Shown here piece after piece: positions 7,580 to 9,213 of a stretch of DNA of 9,213 bases. Below the pieces are notes generated by a model, which saw nothing but the letters and a program-made list of their open reading frames with translations, had not been told where the DNA came from and did not search any database. This stretch comes from Acidobacteriota bacterium (lineage in GTDB: Bacteria > Acidobacteriota > Vicinamibacteria > Vicinamibacterales > JAFNAJ01). Positions within the stretch are counted from its first letter, which is position 1. Each line of letters starts with the position of its first letter. Where the stretch lies: contig JAFNAJ010000070.1 in NCBI GenBank assembly GCA_017860085.1, positions 1 to 9,213 of the forward strand. Reading direction: 5' to 3'. The translations under genes were made by a program, and so were the position numbers.

Positions 7580-7657
7580 GCCTTTCCTACGCCGGCACTA
7601 CCCGGTTCAGGTTCGAGGGTGTGATCTCAGGCCGTCGTGTTTCGGCCACCCCTAGGC
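7580..7657 (-). ncRNA. TPP riboswitch (THI box)
   Basis: The minus strand carries the conserved thiamine pyrophosphate aptamer in order. P1 5' strand GCCT (7657-7654) pairs with AGGC (7583-7580). P2 pairs GGGGTG with CACACCC. P3 is GGCCG/CGGCC around an 8-nt loop. Then come the pyrimidine-sensing CTGAGATCACACCC segment, the GAACCTGA segment of P4, helix P5 as CCGG/CCGG around GTAGTG, and the closing GCGTAGGAAAGGC. This matches the family in sequence and spacing, so high TPP is expected to repress the genes below it. It sits 97 nt upstream of the receptor ATG and governs the receptor-transporter-kinase operon. The identity of the aptamer is read directly from the sequence; the direction of control is the family norm. 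Confidence 0.94.
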
Positions 7658-7671
7658 GTCCTGCTGATTCG

Positions 7672-7700
7672 AGTCTCGCGCGAACCGACGAACGAGTCAA
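7672..7700 (-). promoter_or_regulatory. Promoter of the riboswitch operon
   Basis: On the minus strand TTGACT (7700-7695, 5 of 6 to the -35 consensus) is followed after 17 nt by GAGACT (7677-7672, 3 of 6 to the -10 consensus). Transcription would begin near 7665, just ahead of the aptamer at 7657. The -35 overlaps the stop codon (7699-7697) of the upstream GntR gene, so the operon can have its own start as well as possible read-through. Confidence 0.5.
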
Positions 7701-8368
7701 CCTCGGGCCCGGGTCCTGTGGCCCTGGCGGTCGTGCAGCGCGGACACGAGCGCATCAGCCGCCTCGAGGTACGTGTCTTCAAGCCGGTCGACGGCATCCT
7801 CGACATCGCCCTCCCGCAACGTGTCGAGGACGTGGCGGTGTGCCTCGACCAGATCGCGGAAGTAGCCAGTGCGTTCACCGAGCAGCGAGAGGTACCGGCG
7901 TTCACGCGCATTGAGCCAGTCGACGAGCGCCAGCAGCAGGGGCTGGCCGGCGGCGCCAAACAGCGCGCGCCGGTAGTCCTGCAGCGCCGCGCCTGCGCGT
8001 TGAGGATCAGCGTGGCGCTCGGCCTGAGTGAGCGCGGCCCTCGCCCGGGTCGTTGCGTCCGGCGTGAGGGCCGGCGCGGCAATGCGCAGGGCATATCCCT
8101 CGAGCAGGATCCGCAGATCCGTCAACTCGCGGACTTCCTCCTCGGACCAGGGTGTGACGATGGCTCCGGCGAAGGAGCGGAAGGTGACGAACCCCTCAGA
8201 CTCGAGCTGCCGAAGCGCCTCGCGCAACGGCGCCGGGCTCACCCCCAGTTGCTGGGCGAGGTGCGCCTGGCGCACTGGCTGACCCGGCTGCAGCTCTCCG
8301 CGGGCAATGGCATCACGCAAATGGTCGGCAACGCGCTCGGTCAGCGTCCGATGATCGGTCAGAGCCAT
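7697..8368 (-). CDS. GntR-family transcriptional regulator, FadR/FCD subfamily
   Basis: A 223-aa DNA-binding regulator. Residues about 8-73 form the GntR winged helix: LTERVADHLRDAIARGELQPG, then QAHLAQQLGVSPAPLREALRQLESEGFV with the recognition helix near 44-57, and a short wing. Residues about 78-210 are all-helical and fit the FCD effector domain (LTDLRILLEGYALRIAAPAL near 82-101; EAHRHVLDTLREGDVEDAV near 175-193). FCD proteins usually hold a metal with an Asp and three His residues; here only H177 is clearly present, the first His position is Arg/Ala-like (DYRRALFGAAGQP) and the last is near T199/Y200. Metal binding is therefore probably lost. Such regulators often act on neighbouring sugar-acid or amino-acid genes, but none is present here. 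It lies just upstream of the thiamine-type operon on the same strand; a regulatory link is possible but not shown. Start ATG 8368 suits a leaderless message. Confidence 0.9.
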   Translation of the reverse strand: MALTDHRTLTERVADHLRDAIARGELQPGQPVRQAHLAQQLGVSPAPLREALRQLESEGFVTFRSFAGAIVTPWSEEEVRELTDLRILLEGYALRIAAPALTPDATTRARAALTQAERHADPQRAGAALQDYRRALFGAAGQPLLLALVDWLNARERRYLSLLGERTGYFRDLVEAHRHVLDTLREGDVEDAVDRLEDTYLEAADALVSALHDRQGHRTRARG

Positions 8369-8375
8369 GCGGAGT

Positions 8376-8381
8376 ATTCTA
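8376..8381 (-). promoter_or_regulatory. -10 element of a probably leaderless GntR transcript
   Basis: Minus-strand TAGAAT (8381-8376; 5 of 6 to TATAAT) ends 7 nt before the GntR ATG at 8368, so transcription should start at or next to the start codon. No Shine-Dalgarno sequence is present, as expected for a leaderless message. The -35 position falls in the edge of the GTTC palindrome and does not resemble TTGACA. Confidence 0.5.
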
Positions 8382-8387
8382 CGGATA

Positions 8388-8538
8388 GTTCATGGTTCTT
8401 GGTTCGTGGTTCTTGGTCCGTTCGGGGTTCATGGTTCCGGGTCGTTCGTGGTTCAGCCACGCGGCCCCACGAACCCGGAGCGAACGTAGAACCAAGAACC
8501 AAGGACGGACCACGAACCAAGAACCACGAACGAAGAAC
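8388..8538. repeat. Long imperfect palindrome built of GGTTCTT/GGTTCGT heptamers
   Basis: The left arm is a head-to-tail run of 7-nt units: GGTTCTT (8394-8400), GGTTCGT (8401-8407), GGTTCTT (8408-8414), GGTCCGT (8415-8421), then looser copies to about 8454. The right arm (about 8467-8538) is its ungapped imperfect reverse complement, with ACGGACC (8505-8511) facing GGTCCGT. The centre is near 8463. The element fills nearly the whole space between the divergent GntR and ProX genes, and reading frames stay open through it by chance. It could form a long hairpin in RNA or extruded DNA. It looks like a dispersed intergenic repeat rather than coding sequence; no transposase is nearby. Confidence 0.8.
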
Positions 8539-8544
8539 CGACAA

Positions 8545-9048
8545 ATGTCCGAGCCCGTGATCGATCCTGCCGGTGCCGTGTACCAGGCGCTCGACCGTTT
8601 GGGTATCGCCTACGAACGGCACGAGCACCCCGCGGTCTACACGGTGGAGGAAGCCCTGTCGCACTGGGCCGGCATCGACGCCACCCACTGCAAGAACCTC
8701 TTCCTGCGCAACAAGAAGGGGTCGCGTCACTACCTGGTGGTGGCCGAGCACAATCGCCCGGTCGACCTGCGCCGCATGAGCGAGGCCGTCGGCGACGACC
8801 GGCTGAGTTTCGGATCCCCCGAGCGGCTCATGAAGTACCTCGGGCTCACGCCCGGGTCTGTCTCCCCCTTCGGCCTCATCAACGACCACGCCCACGAAGT
8901 GACCGTCATCGTCGACGCAGGCCTGAAAGAAGCCGACCGCGTCGGTTTCCACCCGAACGTCAACACGGCCACCGTGGTGATCTCGCGTGCGGACTTCGAG
9001 CGATTCCTCGGCAGCACGGGAAACGTGATCACGTGGGCGGCGCTCTGA
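8545..9048 (+). CDS. proX: Prolyl-tRNA editing protein (ProX/YbaK family)
   Basis: A 167-aa free-standing trans-editing domain that deacylates mischarged tRNA(Pro), typically Ala-tRNA(Pro) in the PrdX/ProXp-ala branch, or Cys-tRNA(Pro) in YbaK. Seen here: YERHEHPAVYTVEEA (23-37), THCKNLFLRNKKG (47-59) with the conserved lysine K50 expected to be functional, DRLSFGSPERL (85-95), PGSVSPFGLINDH (103-115) and VGFHPNVNTATVVIS (133-147). The wording of these motifs is closest to the PrdX/ProXp-ala branch. Length is normal. Start: ATG 8545; the frame is open back to 8392, but that part is the palindromic repeat and has no family similarity. No clear ribosome binding site is visible, since the repeat's right arm ends only about 6 nt before the ATG. 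Confidence 0.93.
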   Translation: MSEPVIDPAGAVYQALDRLGIAYERHEHPAVYTVEEALSHWAGIDATHCKNLFLRNKKGSRHYLVVAEHNRPVDLRRMSEAVGDDRLSFGSPERLMKYLGLTPGSVSPFGLINDHAHEVTVIVDAGLKEADRVGFHPNVNTATVVISRADFERFLGSTGNVITWAAL

Positions 9049-9071
9049 CGGCTCCACCCAGGAGTTCCCCC

Positions 9072-9093
9072 GTGCTGATCAGGCCGTCAGCAC
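9072..9093 (+). terminator. Hairpin downstream of proX
   Basis: GTGCTGA (9072-9078) and TCAGCAC (9087-9093) form a perfect 7-bp inverted repeat with an 8-nt loop, 23 nt after the proX stop. No T-tract follows, so it is only a possible terminator. Confidence 0.35.
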
Positions 9094-9213
9094 CCAGCCG
9101 TCACCTTCCAGTGCCCGTTTGTTGCTGGCGCCGATGGCCGACCGCTGATGGCCGATAGCGACTCTAGCGAAGCGTCCCCTGCAACTTCGGGCGTCGGTTG
9201 CCTTAGTAGGGAA
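9094..9213. other. Non-coding right edge with short repeats
   Basis: No supportable gene is seen. It contains a direct repeat GATGGCCGA at 9133-9141 and 9147-9155 (period 14) and an inverted GCAAC/GTTGC pair (9181-9185, 9197-9201). Neither is long enough to assign a role, and the context is cut by the window end. Confidence 0.4.

Noticed and set aside
6403..7914. 503-residue plus-strand open frame opposite the TonB receptor, the riboswitch and the GntR 3' end
   Set aside because: Arg/Gly/His-rich low-complexity translation with no recognisable domain; it runs through a riboswitch and two well-supported genes on the other strand, so it is a GC-driven shadow.
8388..8538. CRISPR-like array in the GTTC repeat region
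   Set aside because: The units are 7-nt, directly abutting and arranged as a palindrome, with no unique spacers and no cas genes.
8392..8544. N-terminal extension of the ProX reading frame
   Set aside because: It translates the palindromic repeat and shows no family similarity; ATG 8545 gives the normal family length.

Overview
The window reads as chromosomal DNA of a GC-rich, Gram-negative bacterium. The outer-membrane TonB receptor shows the Gram-negative envelope. An N-terminal carboxypeptidase-regulatory-like domain on that receptor, high GC, few Shine-Dalgarno sequences and GTTC-rich intergenic palindromes would suit Acidobacteriota (Vicinamibacteria-like), but that placement is inference. 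I see no phage, IS, CRISPR, tRNA or rRNA.

Left part, plus strand (1-3945): the 3' part of a patatin-like phospholipase gene cut by the window edge, a cardiolipin synthase (cls) with two HKD motifs, and a glutamine-dependent NAD+ synthetase (nadE). These look like separate housekeeping genes.

Central part, minus strand (7700 down to 3979): this is the most informative region. A promoter overlapping the stop codon of an upstream GntR gene leads into a well-conserved TPP (THI-box) riboswitch at about 7657-7580. A strong ribosome binding site follows, then three tightly coupled genes: a TonB-dependent receptor, a PnuC-family inner-membrane transporter (1-nt gap) and a small NadR-type nucleoside-kinase-like P-loop protein (4-nt GTGA overlap). 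By protein homology alone, the last two would be called nicotinamide riboside uptake and phosphorylation, and the convergent nadE next door encourages that reading. The riboswitch argues instead for thiamine: receptor (outer membrane), PnuT-type facilitator (inner membrane) and a trapping kinase, all shut off by TPP. The kinase would then be a candidate thiamine-phosphorylating enzyme of the NadR ribosylnicotinamide-kinase fold.

Right part (7697-9213): a FadR-type GntR regulator (minus) with an eroded FCD metal site and an apparently leaderless promoter. It is divergent from a free-standing prolyl-tRNA editing protein (ProX/YbaK family, plus). The divergent intergenic region is almost entirely a ~150-nt imperfect palindrome made of GGTTCTT/GGTTCGT heptamers. 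The last 165 nt hold no gene, only a 7-bp hairpin and a short direct repeat.
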